A stretch of 64,000 nucleotides of DNA from CBDBZX01 sp965213645 (GTDB lineage: Bacteria; Deinococcota; Deinococci; Deinococcales; Trueperaceae). The translations under genes were made by a program, and so were the position numbers. The notes below the pieces were generated by a model. That model was not told where the DNA came from. It made no database searches and saw only the letters and a program-made list of their open reading frames with translations. The stretch is taken from positions 1,178,001-1,242,000 of the forward strand of contig CBDBZX010000002.1 of the NCBI GenBank assembly GCA_965213645.1, written 5' to 3'. Below, piece after piece: positions 41,712 to 50,345 of this stretch (positions are counted from its first letter, which is position 1; each line of letters begins with the position of its first letter).

Positions 41712-42926
41712 ATGGCGCTCTCACGTAAGCCCCCGGCGGGTACGACGGGTATGGTCGGCTGGCTGCGCCAAAACCTCTTTAACTCGGTGACGAATTCGCT
41801 CATTACCGTGGTCACAGGTGCGCTCATCTTGTGGCTGGGCTACAGCCTCATCACCTGGACCCTGCAAGCCTCGTGGCAGCAAGTCTGGAACAACCTCAAG
41901 CTCTTCTCGGTCTACCGCTACCCCTTCGAGTTGCTCTGGCGTCCCATCCTCTTCGTCGGGCTCTCGATGGGGCTTTTGGGCTTTTCAGCGGGTGCCATAA
42001 GAGACGGCGTCGGTAAAATCTTGAAGGGCGCGTTCTGGCAGTTCTTGGGTCTGCTCTTACTCATCACGGTCGTTGCGTTTATCGCTGGCTGGAGCGTGCA
42101 GGGGTGGTGGCTCGCGGCGAGCGCGTTAGCCGTTCTAGGCTTTTTCACCGGACGCGCGTTGCCTTCACTCGCCTCCACCGTCCCCTGGCTCTGGTTGGGG
42201 TTCGCCGTGCTCGGTTTCATGCTCATCTACGGTCTGCCGGGGGTGCGCTCCGGTGCCTTGCGCATCGTGCCCGTGCGCGAGTGGGGCGGCTTTATGCTCA
42301 CCTTCGTCCTCTCAACGGGCATCATCGTGAGCTTCCCCTTAGGGGTCGCTTTGGCGCTCGGGCGGCGCAGCAAGCTGCCTGCGATTAAATACTTCTGCAT
42401 CGGTTTCATCGAACTCATACGCGGCGCACCGCTCATCACCTGGCTCTTTATCGCGGCGCTTTTGGTCCCGCTCCTGCTCAACATCGACACGAGCCGCATC
42501 AGTGCGCTGCTCAAGGCGTACGTAGCGGTGACGGCGTTTTCGGCGGCGTACATGGCGGAGAACGTGCGCGGCGGTCTGCAAGCCATTCCCAAAGGGCAAC
42601 CGGAGGCGGCGCGGGCTTTAGGTCTCTCCGGCTGGCAGACAACGCGGCTCATCGTCTTGCCGCAGGCGCTTAAAGCGGTCATCCCGGCCATCGTCGGGCA
42701 GGCCATCGGGCTTTTCAAGGACACCTCGCTCGTTTTCATCGTCGCGCTCTTCGACTTCTTTAACGTGCATAACGTCGTGGCGCAGCAGGTCGCCTCGAGA
42801 GAGATTACAGGCGGCATCCGGCTCGAGCTGAGCCTCTTCTTAGCCGTCTTCTACTTCTTCTTCGCCTTTAGGATGAGCCTGGCGAGTCGGCAGTTGGAGG
42901 AGCAGTTGGGGGTAGGAACGAGATAG
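41712..42926 (+). CDS. aapM: Amino acid ABC permease AapM
   Basis: A 404-residue permease with about eight to nine membrane segments and the EAA loop IPKGQPEAARALGLSGWQTT near residue 295. FIELIRGAPLITWLFIAALL is a typical Aap/His permease segment. It begins one base after the aapQ stop. Unlike AapQ it has normal length. It pairs with AapQ to form the channel. Confidence 0.92.
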   Translation: MALSRKPPAGTTGMVGWLRQNLFNSVTNSLITVVTGALILWLGYSLITWTLQASWQQVWNNLKLFSVYRYPFELLWRPILFVGLSMGLLGFSAGAIRDGVGKILKGAFWQFLGLLLLITVVAFIAGWSVQGWWLAASALAVLGFFTGRALPSLASTVPWLWLGFAVLGFMLIYGLPGVRSGALRIVPVREWGGFMLTFVLSTGIIVSFPLGVALALGRRSKLPAIKYFCIGFIELIRGAPLITWLFIAALLVPLLLNIDTSRISALLKAYVAVTAFSAAYMAENVRGGLQAIPKGQPEAARALGLSGWQTTRLIVLPQALKAVIPAIVGQAIGLFKDTSLVFIVALFDFFNVHNVVAQQVASREITGGIRLELSLFLAVFYFFFAFRMSLASRQLEEQLGVGTR

Positions 42927-42936
42927 AAAAAAGAAA

Positions 42937-42969
42937 GATTGAAGATGGAAGAAGGTTTTATCTTCAATC
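42937..42969 (+). repeat. Intercistronic hairpin between aapM and aapP
   Basis: GATTGAAGAT (42937-42946) pairs with ATCTTCAATC (42960-42969). A similar A/T-rich GAAGATGAAAGAT hairpin follows phoU at 50231, so it may be a recurrent intergenic element. Confidence 0.5.
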
Positions 42970-42998
42970 TTCTAGTCATATTTTGAAAGGAGTACATC

Positions 42999-43784
42999 AT
43001 GGCAACCGCGTACAGCTCACTCGCCAAGAACGCCGCTCACGCTCCCGAAGGCGGCGAGCGCATCATCGAAATTGAAGGGCTCAACAAGTGGTTCGGCGAC
43101 TTTCACGTGCTGAAAGACATTGAGCTCTCTGTCAACAGGGGAGAGGTCGTCGTGGTCATCGGGCCGTCCGGGTCGGGCAAGTCCACCCTGATCCGCTGCA
43201 TCAACCGGCTCGAAGAGCACCAAGAGGGCAGGATCACTGTGGACAAGGTCGAACTCACCGACGATGTCAAAAAGATCGACCAAATCCGCCGTGAGACGGG
43301 CATGGTCTTTCAGCAGTTCAACCTCTTTCCGCACCTGACTGTGATAGAGAACATCACCTTAGCGCCCATTCGCGTGCGCAAATGGAAGAAGTCTAAAGCT
43401 GAAGAACGCGCTCATTACTTCTTAGGCAAGGTCGGTATCCCCGAGCAAGCGCATAAATATCCGGGTCAGCTTTCGGGCGGTCAGCAGCAGCGCGTGGCGA
43501 TTGCGCGGGCGCTGACGATGGAGCCCAAAGTGATGCTCTTCGACGAGCCGACCTCAGCTTTAGACCCCGAAGTCATCGGCGAGGTCCTAGAGGTCATGGT
43601 CAACCTGGCGCAAGAGGGCATGACGATGGTGGTGGTGACGCACGAGATGGGCTTTGCTCGTGAGGTCGGAAACCGTGTGATCTTCATGGACGCCGGGCAG
43701 ATTGTAGAGGTGGGGCCGCCCGAGCACTTCTTTACCAATCCGCAGGAGGAGCGCACCAAGTCGTTTTTGTCGAAGATTCTCTGA
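42999..43784 (+). CDS. aapP: Amino acid ABC transporter ATPase AapP
   Basis: A 261-residue ATPase: Walker A IGPSGSGKST (about 51-60), Q-loop MVFQQFNLFPHL, signature LSGGQQQRVAIARAL, Walker B VMLFDEPTSALDPE and switch histidine VVVTHEMGFA. All catalytic motifs are canonical. ATG with AAAGGAG upstream. It energises uptake through AapQM. Confidence 0.95.
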   Translation: MATAYSSLAKNAAHAPEGGERIIEIEGLNKWFGDFHVLKDIELSVNRGEVVVVIGPSGSGKSTLIRCINRLEEHQEGRITVDKVELTDDVKKIDQIRRETGMVFQQFNLFPHLTVIENITLAPIRVRKWKKSKAEERAHYFLGKVGIPEQAHKYPGQLSGGQQQRVAIARALTMEPKVMLFDEPTSALDPEVIGEVLEVMVNLAQEGMTMVVVTHEMGFAREVGNRVIFMDAGQIVEVGPPEHFFTNPQEERTKSFLSKIL

Positions 43785-43944
43785 TGATTGCTGGGGTTTT
43801 AGGCGCAGCCGAGGCCAAAGGTGTGTTAGCTGCGCGACCGCAGCCGCTGCGTTTTCCCCGAACGCCGCTCACTGACCCTCAAACCTAGCTTGACGCCCAA
43901 CACTGAGTGTCCAACACGGGGCGCACCGCCGTTTGATATATTCG

Positions 43945-44265
43945 TAGCAGGTACACCCCTAGAGGACAGGCTAACGATAGTACGGCCAAAGGCCGCCCCG
44001 TTGGGGCTAGTACGGAGCGGTCCACGCGACGCGCTCTTTAAGCGTTCTAGGTCCACGCGTTACGAAGTTTTCGCTACTGCGAAACGCACCATAGTCATGT
44101 CAGAGACACGCTTAGCAGGAAAAGCGCCGTTTCGCTTTGCGAAAAGTGCCTCCCCTTTCGGGGATGAACGATAACTAGCACGTACGTTATAGGATGAAAT
44201 CCCGCTAGCTTCGCTGAGCTCTGCGACACTTTGTTTCAGTATGTCTTGGAATTGCTGTCACAACT
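43945..44265 (+). repeat. Dispersed mosaic repeat, copy B (longest)
   Basis: Modules in order: TAGCAGGTACACCCCTAGAGG (43945), an insert with GCCCCGTTGGGGC and TTCGCTACTGCGAA hairpins, ATAGTCATGTCAGAGACACG (44091), TTTCGCTTTGCGAAA, GGGGATGAACGATAACTAGC (44160), AGGATGAAATCCCGCTAG (44192) and TTTCAGTATGTCTTGGAATT (44234). Copies A and C share subsets in the same order. The whole 43785-44601 gap holds no convincing gene besides this repeat. Confidence 0.65.
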
Positions 44266-44601
44266 ATTTTCATCTACGTAAGAGGTATCCTTGAACGGTA
44301 AGGTTTGCCGCTAAGTCTCGAGCGGTTTCGGCGCAGCGGGGATGACCCCGAATATCAGGGTATAGTATTGAGTATTAAGAAAGGCGCAAGCTCACCCTGG
44401 CTGTGCCATGATATATGGTTGAACGGTTCGCGTCGTGTTTTAGGACCGTCCACGACGTATGAATTTGTACGTATAAAGACGTCTATTTATAGCTCGGTTC
44501 ATTGCTCAGAGAGTGATTCGCGACACGCTACCTTTACTTTCTGTCCCTATTACGTTGGTATCACTGTAGTTGAAGTTGAAGGCACTTGGAAAGGTGTATT
44601 G

Positions 44602-45696
44602 ATGAAGCGACTTGTTTTCTTTTTGTTGATGTTGAGTTCACTCGTGTGGGTGTCGTGCTCGAGCACCGAAGCCGACGCCACTCCCACGCCCGACGCTCCG
44701 CCCGTTTCCGACGAAATGAGCGAGGCCGTACCCATCATCCTCGATACCGACGTGGGCATCGACATCGACGATGCGGGCGCGTTAGCCGTGCTCCACACGC
44801 TCGCCGATAGGGGCGAAGCGACGGTCTTAGCCACGGTGTCCAATGTCTACGACCCTTACGCGCTAGCGACCATCGACGCTATCAATACCTACTATGGCCG
44901 CCCGGACATCCCCGTAGGCCGCAACCCGAACCCCGAGCACTACCCGGTGGCGACGACCTATTGGCGGCCTGACGTTCCTCACTTTGTCAAGACGATGGCC
45001 GAGTTCCCCAACGACACCGACGCCGCTTCCCTGACGCCCGCACTTTCGGTCTACCGCCAAGCGTTAGCCGCGCAACCAGATGGGAGCGTCACTGTGGTGT
45101 CGCTCGGGTTTATGCAGAACTTGGCCGATCTGATGAACTCTGCGCCCGACGCGTATAGTGACTTGAGCGGTACAGAACTCATTCGCCAAAAGGTTGATAA
45201 ACTTGTGGTCATGGGCGGCTTCTACCCCGGTCACAGAGGCGAACTCTATTTTTCGGGCGGTCGGGATATGGACGCGGTGGCGGCGGTGCAGGTTGTGGAC
45301 GGTTGGCCGACCCGTATCGTCTTTTCACCCGGCAACGATGACGTGTGTGACACCATCGAAAATGGCGCGACGCTCTCCGAACAGACCCCCGCAACCAACC
45401 CAGTGCGCAGAGGGTACGAACTCTTTAACGGCCCAGGGCAGGGGCGCACCTCTTGGGACCTCTGCACCGTGCTCTATGCGGTGCGTGGGTTCGCCTACCC
45501 CGAGGACGGCGCGTACTTCAAGCTCGCCGGGACTGAAGAGCGCCTTACTGTGTCGCCTGAAGGCGTGACGGCCTGGGTTCCCGCTGAAGCTAGCCGCCAC
45601 GAGCGGATGCTGCGCGTCATGCCCGAAGAGGAACTCGAAGGGGTGTTAGAAGCGTTGCTCGTCGCTCCGCCGAACGCAAGTGAACCGAGCGAATAG
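44602..45696 (+). CDS. Inosine/uridine-preferring nucleoside hydrolase-like lipoprotein
   Basis: A 364-residue exported lipoprotein: signal KRLVFFLLMLSSLVWVSC with lipidated Cys19, a linker of T, P, D and A, then PIILDTDVGIDIDDAGALAV, close to the DTDxGxDD calcium-binding motif of nucleoside hydrolases. VVMGGFYPGHRGE and RIVFSPGND follow the family order. Extra residues in the Asp cluster and the extracytoplasmic location may mean a different substrate. Start ATG at 44602 with GGAAAGG upstream; the longer open frame to 44305 overlaps the repeat region and lacks a signal peptide. Confidence 0.82.
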   Translation: MKRLVFFLLMLSSLVWVSCSSTEADATPTPDAPPVSDEMSEAVPIILDTDVGIDIDDAGALAVLHTLADRGEATVLATVSNVYDPYALATIDAINTYYGRPDIPVGRNPNPEHYPVATTYWRPDVPHFVKTMAEFPNDTDAASLTPALSVYRQALAAQPDGSVTVVSLGFMQNLADLMNSAPDAYSDLSGTELIRQKVDKLVVMGGFYPGHRGELYFSGGRDMDAVAAVQVVDGWPTRIVFSPGNDDVCDTIENGATLSEQTPATNPVRRGYELFNGPGQGRTSWDLCTVLYAVRGFAYPEDGAYFKLAGTEERLTVSPEGVTAWVPAEASRHERMLRVMPEEELEGVLEALLVAPPNASEPSE

Positions 45697-45751
45697 CGCC
45701 CACGGGCGTCCGCGCTGAGGTGTTAGACTCAGAGGACAGAGAGGGGCGAGG

Positions 45752-46051
45752 ATGCAGCGCACGAGAGACGAACTAGAGGCGATGGACCACGCGGAATTGG
45801 TCTCGAGAGTCCTGGAGATGCAAGACATGCTCCGCGAAGGCTTGGTCGTGAGAGACGCGCTGCACCGCGTCATGAACGACCTCTTGAAAGCCAAAGCCGA
45901 TGAGGTCGAACGCTACGCCGACGCCGACTTGCAGACGTTAGGTGCCGACGAGCGCAAGCTTAAAGAAGCGTGGGCCAAAGCGAGGCACGCGCTTTCCAAC
46001 CCCTTGGGCGTGGCCGAAGCACTCAGGCGCGGGGAAGAGGTCGCGCACTAG
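45752..46051 (+). CDS. Small helical hypothetical protein
   Basis: A 99-residue, highly charged and probably all-helical protein (RDELEAMDHAELVSRVLEMQ, KADEVERYADADLQTLGADE). No signal or membrane segment. The ATG is preceded by a purine-rich GAGAGGGGCGAGG. Unknown family; a cytoplasmic coiled-coil protein is all that can be said. Confidence 0.6.
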   Translation: MQRTRDELEAMDHAELVSRVLEMQDMLREGLVVRDALHRVMNDLLKAKADEVERYADADLQTLGADERKLKEAWAKARHALSNPLGVAEALRRGEEVAH

Positions 46052-46057
46052 CGCCAA

Positions 46058-46708
46058 TCAAGCCCCCTTAGGGCTCATCATCCCCTCTTTTACGCCGTAG
46101 CGGATGAGGAGCACGTTGACGGGGTATGCGGCTAAAAGCCCGAGCGTGAGTGAGACGATAAGCGACGACCAAAAGCGCACCTCGCCCATCGTTGCTTCGC
46201 CCGCTAAAAAAAGGTCCACAGAGATGGCTACCACCTCCATCACCACAATCGAGGCGGTTTCGCTGTAAACCGCGTCCTTGAGCGCTTCGCTCAAACCCAT
46301 CCCCTCTTGTATAAGCGGCCCCATCGTCAGCGCAAGACCGAAGAGGTAGGCGAAGCTGAAGGTGACGGCGACGACCCACGGCGTATTGAGCGCTAGGAGC
46401 CCCACAGCGATGATGAGCCCCACTATCTCGCCCGCGCCGCAACCCGAGTAGCAGTGTGCCACCGAGCGGCAGGCCCGCCGCCAAAGCGAGTCGCGGGCGA
46501 TCTCTTTACGTCCGCTATAAAAGTAGACTGCTAACCCGAAAAGACCCGAGTAGAGCACGGTGAGTCCCCACACGACTTTCATGAGCGGCATGATGTGAGC
46601 GTTCTTTGTGCTGAGGTCACGAATGAGGATGACCTGAGCTATGAGCATTTGAATCGCCCAGGCAGCGAGAAACCAAGGACTCGAAAGTATTTGTATTATC
46701 ATATCCAT
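46058..46708 (-). CDS. DUF4396-type membrane protein
   Basis: A 216-residue protein with six hydrophobic segments. The block VAHCYSGCGAGEIVGLIIAV matches the conserved HCxxGCxxG(D/E) helix of DUF4396 proteins, whose His and Cys residues suggest metal binding; function unproven. Start at 46708 with GGAGGGG 6 bases upstream rather than 46738. It stands alone and is convergent with the 99-residue gene. Confidence 0.75.
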   Translation of the reverse strand: MDMIIQILSSPWFLAAWAIQMLIAQVILIRDLSTKNAHIMPLMKVVWGLTVLYSGLFGLAVYFYSGRKEIARDSLWRRACRSVAHCYSGCGAGEIVGLIIAVGLLALNTPWVVAVTFSFAYLFGLALTMGPLIQEGMGLSEALKDAVYSETASIVVMEVVAISVDLFLAGEATMGEVRFWSSLIVSLTLGLLAAYPVNVLLIRYGVKEGMMSPKGA

Positions 46709-46804
46709 ACTTACCCCTCCCCACCAGGGTAGCCTCAAAGAAGTGCTCTATCTGTAGTTCGGCGCAACGTGTTGAACTCAAAAATTCAAGCAGGGGCGTT
46801 TAAC

Positions 46805-46985
46805 TAGCAGGTATACCCGCTTCGCAGGGCACTTTCATCTGGTCAGAGACACGCTCACTGTACAAAATGGCGTTGCTAGGCAGCAAACTGCGTAACTAGC
46901 ATTCACATTTGGGGATGAAATTCCGCTAGTTCTTCGAACTGAGATCTGCGCTCATCTGTTTCAGTGTGTTTTGGAACTGCTAAAC
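46805..46985 (+). repeat. Dispersed mosaic repeat, copy C
   Basis: TAGCAGGTATACCCGCTTCG, then TCATCTGGTCAGAGACACGC, GGGGATGAAATTCCGCTAG and TTTCAGTGTGTTTTGGAACT. Order and spacing follow copy B with internal parts missing. The right end runs into the cytochrome c frame. Confidence 0.62.
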
Positions 46986-47443
46986 CTTACAGTGCAACCC
47001 AATCAGGCGAGAATGGAGAAGCCACGCCTAAACCTGAATCAACCCGCTACACAAACAAGAACCGCTTCGTAGACCGCTACTTCTGGCACGGCCTCGTCGC
47101 CTTAATTGTACTTGGCACGTTCATCAATGTGCTGGTATGGTTCTCGCCGCGTCAGCAAGAGGTCGAGGCGATTGCCCTGCCGTTTTATCCCGTCGAACAA
47201 GTGATGGCGGGGCGCGAGCTTTACGCAGCGAACTGTGCGTCGTGTCATGGAGCGCAGGGACAGGGTTACGCCCGGACCGGGATTCCTGCGCCTGTACTCA
47301 ACGGTGACATGCACGCTTGGCATCACCCGGACTCGCAGATTGCGGGCATTGTGCGCCAAGGCGTAGGCCAGATGCCCGCCGTCGGTGTGTCTTGGAGCGA
47401 CGAAGAGGTCGCGGCAGTGCTCGCTTACATCAAGCAGTGGTGA
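46964..47443 (+). CDS. Membrane-anchored cytochrome c
   Basis: A monoheme cytochrome c: haem motif ANCASCHGAQGQGYARTG (Cys-x-x-Cys-His) near residue 95 and a distal Met in VGQMPAVGVSW. One N-terminal membrane segment (WHGLVALIVLGTFINVLVWF, about 41-60) anchors it to the periplasmic face. The only plausible start is GTG at 46964, which falls inside dispersed repeat copy C, so the first residues derive from the repeat. Likely an electron carrier; its partner oxidase is not in the window. Confidence 0.82.
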   Translation: MCFGTAKPYSATQSGENGEATPKPESTRYTNKNRFVDRYFWHGLVALIVLGTFINVLVWFSPRQQEVEAIALPFYPVEQVMAGRELYAANCASCHGAQGQGYARTGIPAPVLNGDMHAWHHPDSQIAGIVRQGVGQMPAVGVSWSDEEVAAVLAYIKQW

Positions 47444-47712
47444 GAGCCTGAACAGCTCGCCGCGCAGACCCAGACCTCACAGCAAAATTCATGGCGGCAG
47501 AATCCGTGAGCGCAGTTAGCTTGCAACCTATTCACTACTTTGTGCGTCAGTGTTAGGCAGTGCGAAGCGACCTTCAACGAGGATAGCGAGGAAAGACTCG
47601 AGCCTCACCCCAGAAAAAAACGTCGCATTATGCAGGCCAAAATCTATAATAGAGGGCGCGTCGCGCTTGCAAAATAGCCCGCGCCCCTTCTCCGATATCC
47701 GCGCATAAACTT

Positions 47713-48654
47713 CTAGCGCAGCGGCACGCTGAAACCGAACTCATTCCCCTGTTCTAGCGCCTCTCCCCACGCCTGGCCGCCCCAGCGCCGCGCAACCGAA
47801 CGCACGATGTAGAGCCCTAAACCCGTGCCCCGCGCCTTGACCGAACCCCTCGAGTGCGGCTCGAAGAGCGTTTCGATACTCTCAGGTGCAAGCGGCGTGC
47901 CCTCGTCGCGAACGCTCACGTATGCGGCGTTGCCTTTTTGAACCGCGCTCAGATAGATGATGGCGTCGTCGGGGCCGTGAATAGCGGCGTTCTCCAAGAG
48001 GTTAATCAGCACTTGCAAGAGCTTGTCGGCGTCTGCAAGCACTGTGAACGCAGGCACGTCAAGCTCCAATTTGACGCGGTGCGCCTTAAAGGTCTCGCGC
48101 AACAGCGAAATCGCTTTGATGGCGACTTCGTAGAGGTTCAGCGAGCGCAGCTTAGGCGGCTTTACGTCCACCGTGAGGTCGTTTAAGAGCCGCACGAGCC
48201 GCTCCGTTTCGCTTTCGGCCCGCTCCAAAAAGCGCGTGCGCTGCGCGTCCGACATCTCGAAGTGGAGCGCCTCTAAGGTCGAGCAAATCGTGGTGACGGG
48301 GGTGCGCAGTTCGTGGGACAGCACGGCTAGGAGTTCGCGGGCGTTCTCTTGGGCGCGGCGCATATCGGAGAGGTCATGGAGCGTCAGCACGCCGGGCGCA
48401 GCTTTCGCGCGGAGGGTGCGACCGCGCGTTGTTAGCTCCAGTTCGCCCTGTTCTAAAAAGACCCGCTCGAGCCGGTGGTCGCGCACCACGCCGATGAGCG
48501 GCAAGCCCACTGCGTAGGCCGGCGTGACCTCTAAAAATACGGACGCCGCTCGGTTGAGCCACTTCACCCGCCCCGCTTCAACGAAGATGACGCCCTCCTC
48601 GAGGCTGTCTAGCCAATCGGTTTGCTGGGCTCGAGGTGGGGCTGTGGACGTCAG
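47713..48654 (-). CDS. phoR: Phosphate-type sensor histidine kinase PhoR, probable CTG start
   Basis: A kinase of 313 residues if begun at CTG 48654. A PAS-like domain opens with DWLDSLEEGVIFVEAGRVKW, then HisKA with LLAVLSHELRTPVTTICSTL and a HATPase (LINLLENAAIHG, RGTGLGLYIVRSVARRWGG). The first canonical start is GTG at 48567, which would cut off the opening strand of the PAS domain. The reading frame is open up to phoB, and its only candidate there is a CTG that overlaps the phoB stop as CTGA, mimicking the ATGA/GTGA overlaps common in this genome. No membrane segment is visible. Confidence 0.8.
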   Translation of the reverse strand: MTSTAPPRAQQTDWLDSLEEGVIFVEAGRVKWLNRAASVFLEVTPAYAVGLPLIGVVRDHRLERVFLEQGELELTTRGRTLRAKAAPGVLTLHDLSDMRRAQENARELLAVLSHELRTPVTTICSTLEALHFEMSDAQRTRFLERAESETERLVRLLNDLTVDVKPPKLRSLNLYEVAIKAISLLRETFKAHRVKLELDVPAFTVLADADKLLQVLINLLENAAIHGPDDAIIYLSAVQKGNAAYVSVRDEGTPLAPESIETLFEPHSRGSVKARGTGLGLYIVRSVARRWGGQAWGEALEQGNEFGFSVPLR

Positions 48655-49313
48655 GAACCACCCGCCAAGCGGTAGCCGCGCCCGCGCACCGTCTCGATGA
48701 GGTCCGCGCCGACCAACGAGCGCAGTTGCGCGACGTGCTGGTCTACCGTGCGCTCAGTTCCTAAAAAGTCTTCGCCCCAGACGCGGTCCAAAAGCTCGGT
48801 CCGCGAGAAGACCCGACCCGGATGCGCACTTAAAAACGCGATGAGTTCGAATTCGCGCCGCGTCAGCTCGAGCCTCGAGCCCTCATAATGAACCGTTCCC
48901 TGACGCTCGTCCACCTCTAAGTTGCCGACCTGATGCTTGCGGCTCGGCTCGGTGCGGCGCAACAACGCGCGGAGCCGCGCGACGAGTTCGGCGGCGGAGA
49001 AGGGTTTGGCGAGGTAGTCGTCCGCCCCGGCGTCCAGCCCCGCCACCTTGTCGGCTTCGCTCGCTCTGGCGGTCAGCATCAGCACGGGCAGCGCCTTGCC
49101 CCTCACGCTAGCGCGCAGCCTGCACAGCCAGTCCACCCCGGACTCGTCGGGGAGCATCCAGTCCAAGACGACTACGTCAGCCTCGCCTACTTGCGCCCAG
49201 CCCGCGCTCGCAGTGGCCGCCTCTAAGACCTTGAAGCCCGCTTGCGAGAGGTGAAAGGCGAGCAGCTCGCGCACCGCCTCCTCGTCCTCGACCAAAAGAA
49301 TCTGAGCGCTCAT
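48651..49313 (-). CDS. phoB: Phosphate-type response regulator PhoB
   Basis: A 220-residue OmpR/PhoB regulator: receiver ILLVEDEEAVRELLAFHLSQ with phospho-acceptor in VVVLDWMLPDESG, MLTARASEADKVAGLDAGAD and DYLAKPFS; winged helix with LTRREFELIAFLSAHPGRVF and VDQHVAQLRSLVGADLIETV, then GRGYRLAG. Start at 49313 (MSAQILLVEDEE). The PhoB identity rests on the partner kinase and the divergent phoU gene. Confidence 0.87.
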   Translation of the reverse strand: MSAQILLVEDEEAVRELLAFHLSQAGFKVLEAATASAGWAQVGEADVVVLDWMLPDESGVDWLCRLRASVRGKALPVLMLTARASEADKVAGLDAGADDYLAKPFSAAELVARLRALLRRTEPSRKHQVGNLEVDERQGTVHYEGSRLELTRREFELIAFLSAHPGRVFSRTELLDRVWGEDFLGTERTVDQHVAQLRSLVGADLIETVRGRGYRLAGGS

Positions 49314-49492
49314 CACGTTAAACCGTTCCGTTTCGGTGACTTTACATGTTGCACTGCTCCATTGTAGCGCTCTGCACGTCATGAAGAGGTCAGCTCGAGC
49401 GAGAAGTTGTGCAGGCGCTCGAGCGAGAAGTCGTCAATCATGAAGTGTAAATGAAAATGCAAAGACGAATAAATCCTTCTGTAACGCGCTTT

Positions 49493-49536
49493 TTGACGCT
49501 ACTTATGACATCACCTTGACAACCTCGCGCCATACT
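49493..49536 (+). promoter_or_regulatory. Pho-box-like repeats and -10 upstream of phoU
   Basis: TTGACG (49493), ATGACA (49505) and TTGACA (49516) place TGAC repeats 12 and 11 bases apart, as in PhoB/PhoP operators, followed by CATACT (49531-49536), 7 bases before the phoU ATG. Suggests PhoB control of phoU with a leaderless transcript. Confidence 0.5.
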
Positions 49537-49543
49537 AAAGGAC

Positions 49544-50200
49544 ATGTTACGCTCTGAAACGATGAACGCCCTCGACCAAAACCTCCAGGAGATCAGCGCG
49601 TCCACCTTGCGGATGCTCTCCTTCGTCCGCGAATCGTGCGAGTTGGCCGAACGCGCCCTTCTCCACGCCGACGCAGGCGCAGCCGAACGCTGCGCCGAAA
49701 ACGACACCTTCATCGACGACTTGCAAGAGGAGTTGGAGCAAAACATCCTCACCGTCATCGCTCGCCGCCAACCCGCCGCGACGGACTTGCGTTTTTTAGG
49801 CGCGATTCACCGCTCGCTCGCCGATATCGAAAGAGCGGGTGACTACGCCGCACACGTCGCCAGGGCGGGCGCAGCCCTCGCCGACGCGCCACCCTTAAAG
49901 AAGTACACCGACATGGAGCGCATCTTCGAAATCTTAAAAGAGATGATCGAGAAGACGAGCAAGGCTATCGCCGAGTCCAACGTAGCAGTGGCTCGCGAAG
50001 CCTTAGCGATGGACGACGAAATCGACGACCTCTATGAACAGATTCAGCGCGAGCTTCTGACCTACATGATGGAGAACCCCAAGGCGATAACACGGGCCAT
50101 CAGGCTCCTCAGCGTAGGCCGCTACTTAGAGCGCTTCGGCGATCACTTGGAAAACGCCAACGAGCATGTAATTTTCTGGTTGACAGGCGAGCGCATCTAA
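49544..50200 (+). CDS. phoU: Phosphate signalling protein PhoU
   Basis: A 218-residue protein with two PhoU three-helix repeats: TFIDDLQEELEQNILTVIAR with DLRFLGAIHRSLADIERAGD, and EIDDLYEQIQRELLTYMMEN with RYLERFGDHLENANEHVIFW. The E/DxxxD clusters bind metal. PhoU restrains PhoR kinase activity and Pst uptake when phosphate is plentiful. It is divergent from phoBR. An internal ATG at 49562 is an alternative start. Confidence 0.94.
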   Translation: MLRSETMNALDQNLQEISASTLRMLSFVRESCELAERALLHADAGAAERCAENDTFIDDLQEELEQNILTVIARRQPAATDLRFLGAIHRSLADIERAGDYAAHVARAGAALADAPPLKKYTDMERIFEILKEMIEKTSKAIAESNVAVAREALAMDDEIDDLYEQIQRELLTYMMENPKAITRAIRLLSVGRYLERFGDHLENANEHVIFWLTGERI

Positions 50201-50230
50201 AAGGCGAGAGAAGAGAATTGATGGAAGGTT

Positions 50231-50277
50231 GAAGATGAAAGATCAAACCCTCTTTCTTTTTTCAATCTTTTATCTTC
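50231..50277 (+). terminator. Hairpin after phoU
   Basis: GAAGATGAAAGAT pairs with ATCTTTTATCTTC at 12 of 13 positions, with TTTTTGC a little further. Likely terminator of phoU; related to the hairpin at 42937. Confidence 0.5.
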
Positions 50278-50345
50278 TCTCATTTTTGCTTTCTGTCGCC
50301 CCCTTAGCCCCAAATCCACAAGCGAACCGCTACCATGAGTAGCTT

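Noticed and set aside
44305..44601. N-terminal extension of the nucleoside hydrolase gene
   Set aside because: It would place about 99 unrelated residues before a clear lipoprotein signal peptide; the start at 44602 has its own ribosome site.
47444..47712. Possible small RNA with TATAAT near 47.65 kb and a GC hairpin
   Set aside because: No -35 at suitable spacing and no T-run after the hairpin; 269 bases with nothing else to support a gene.
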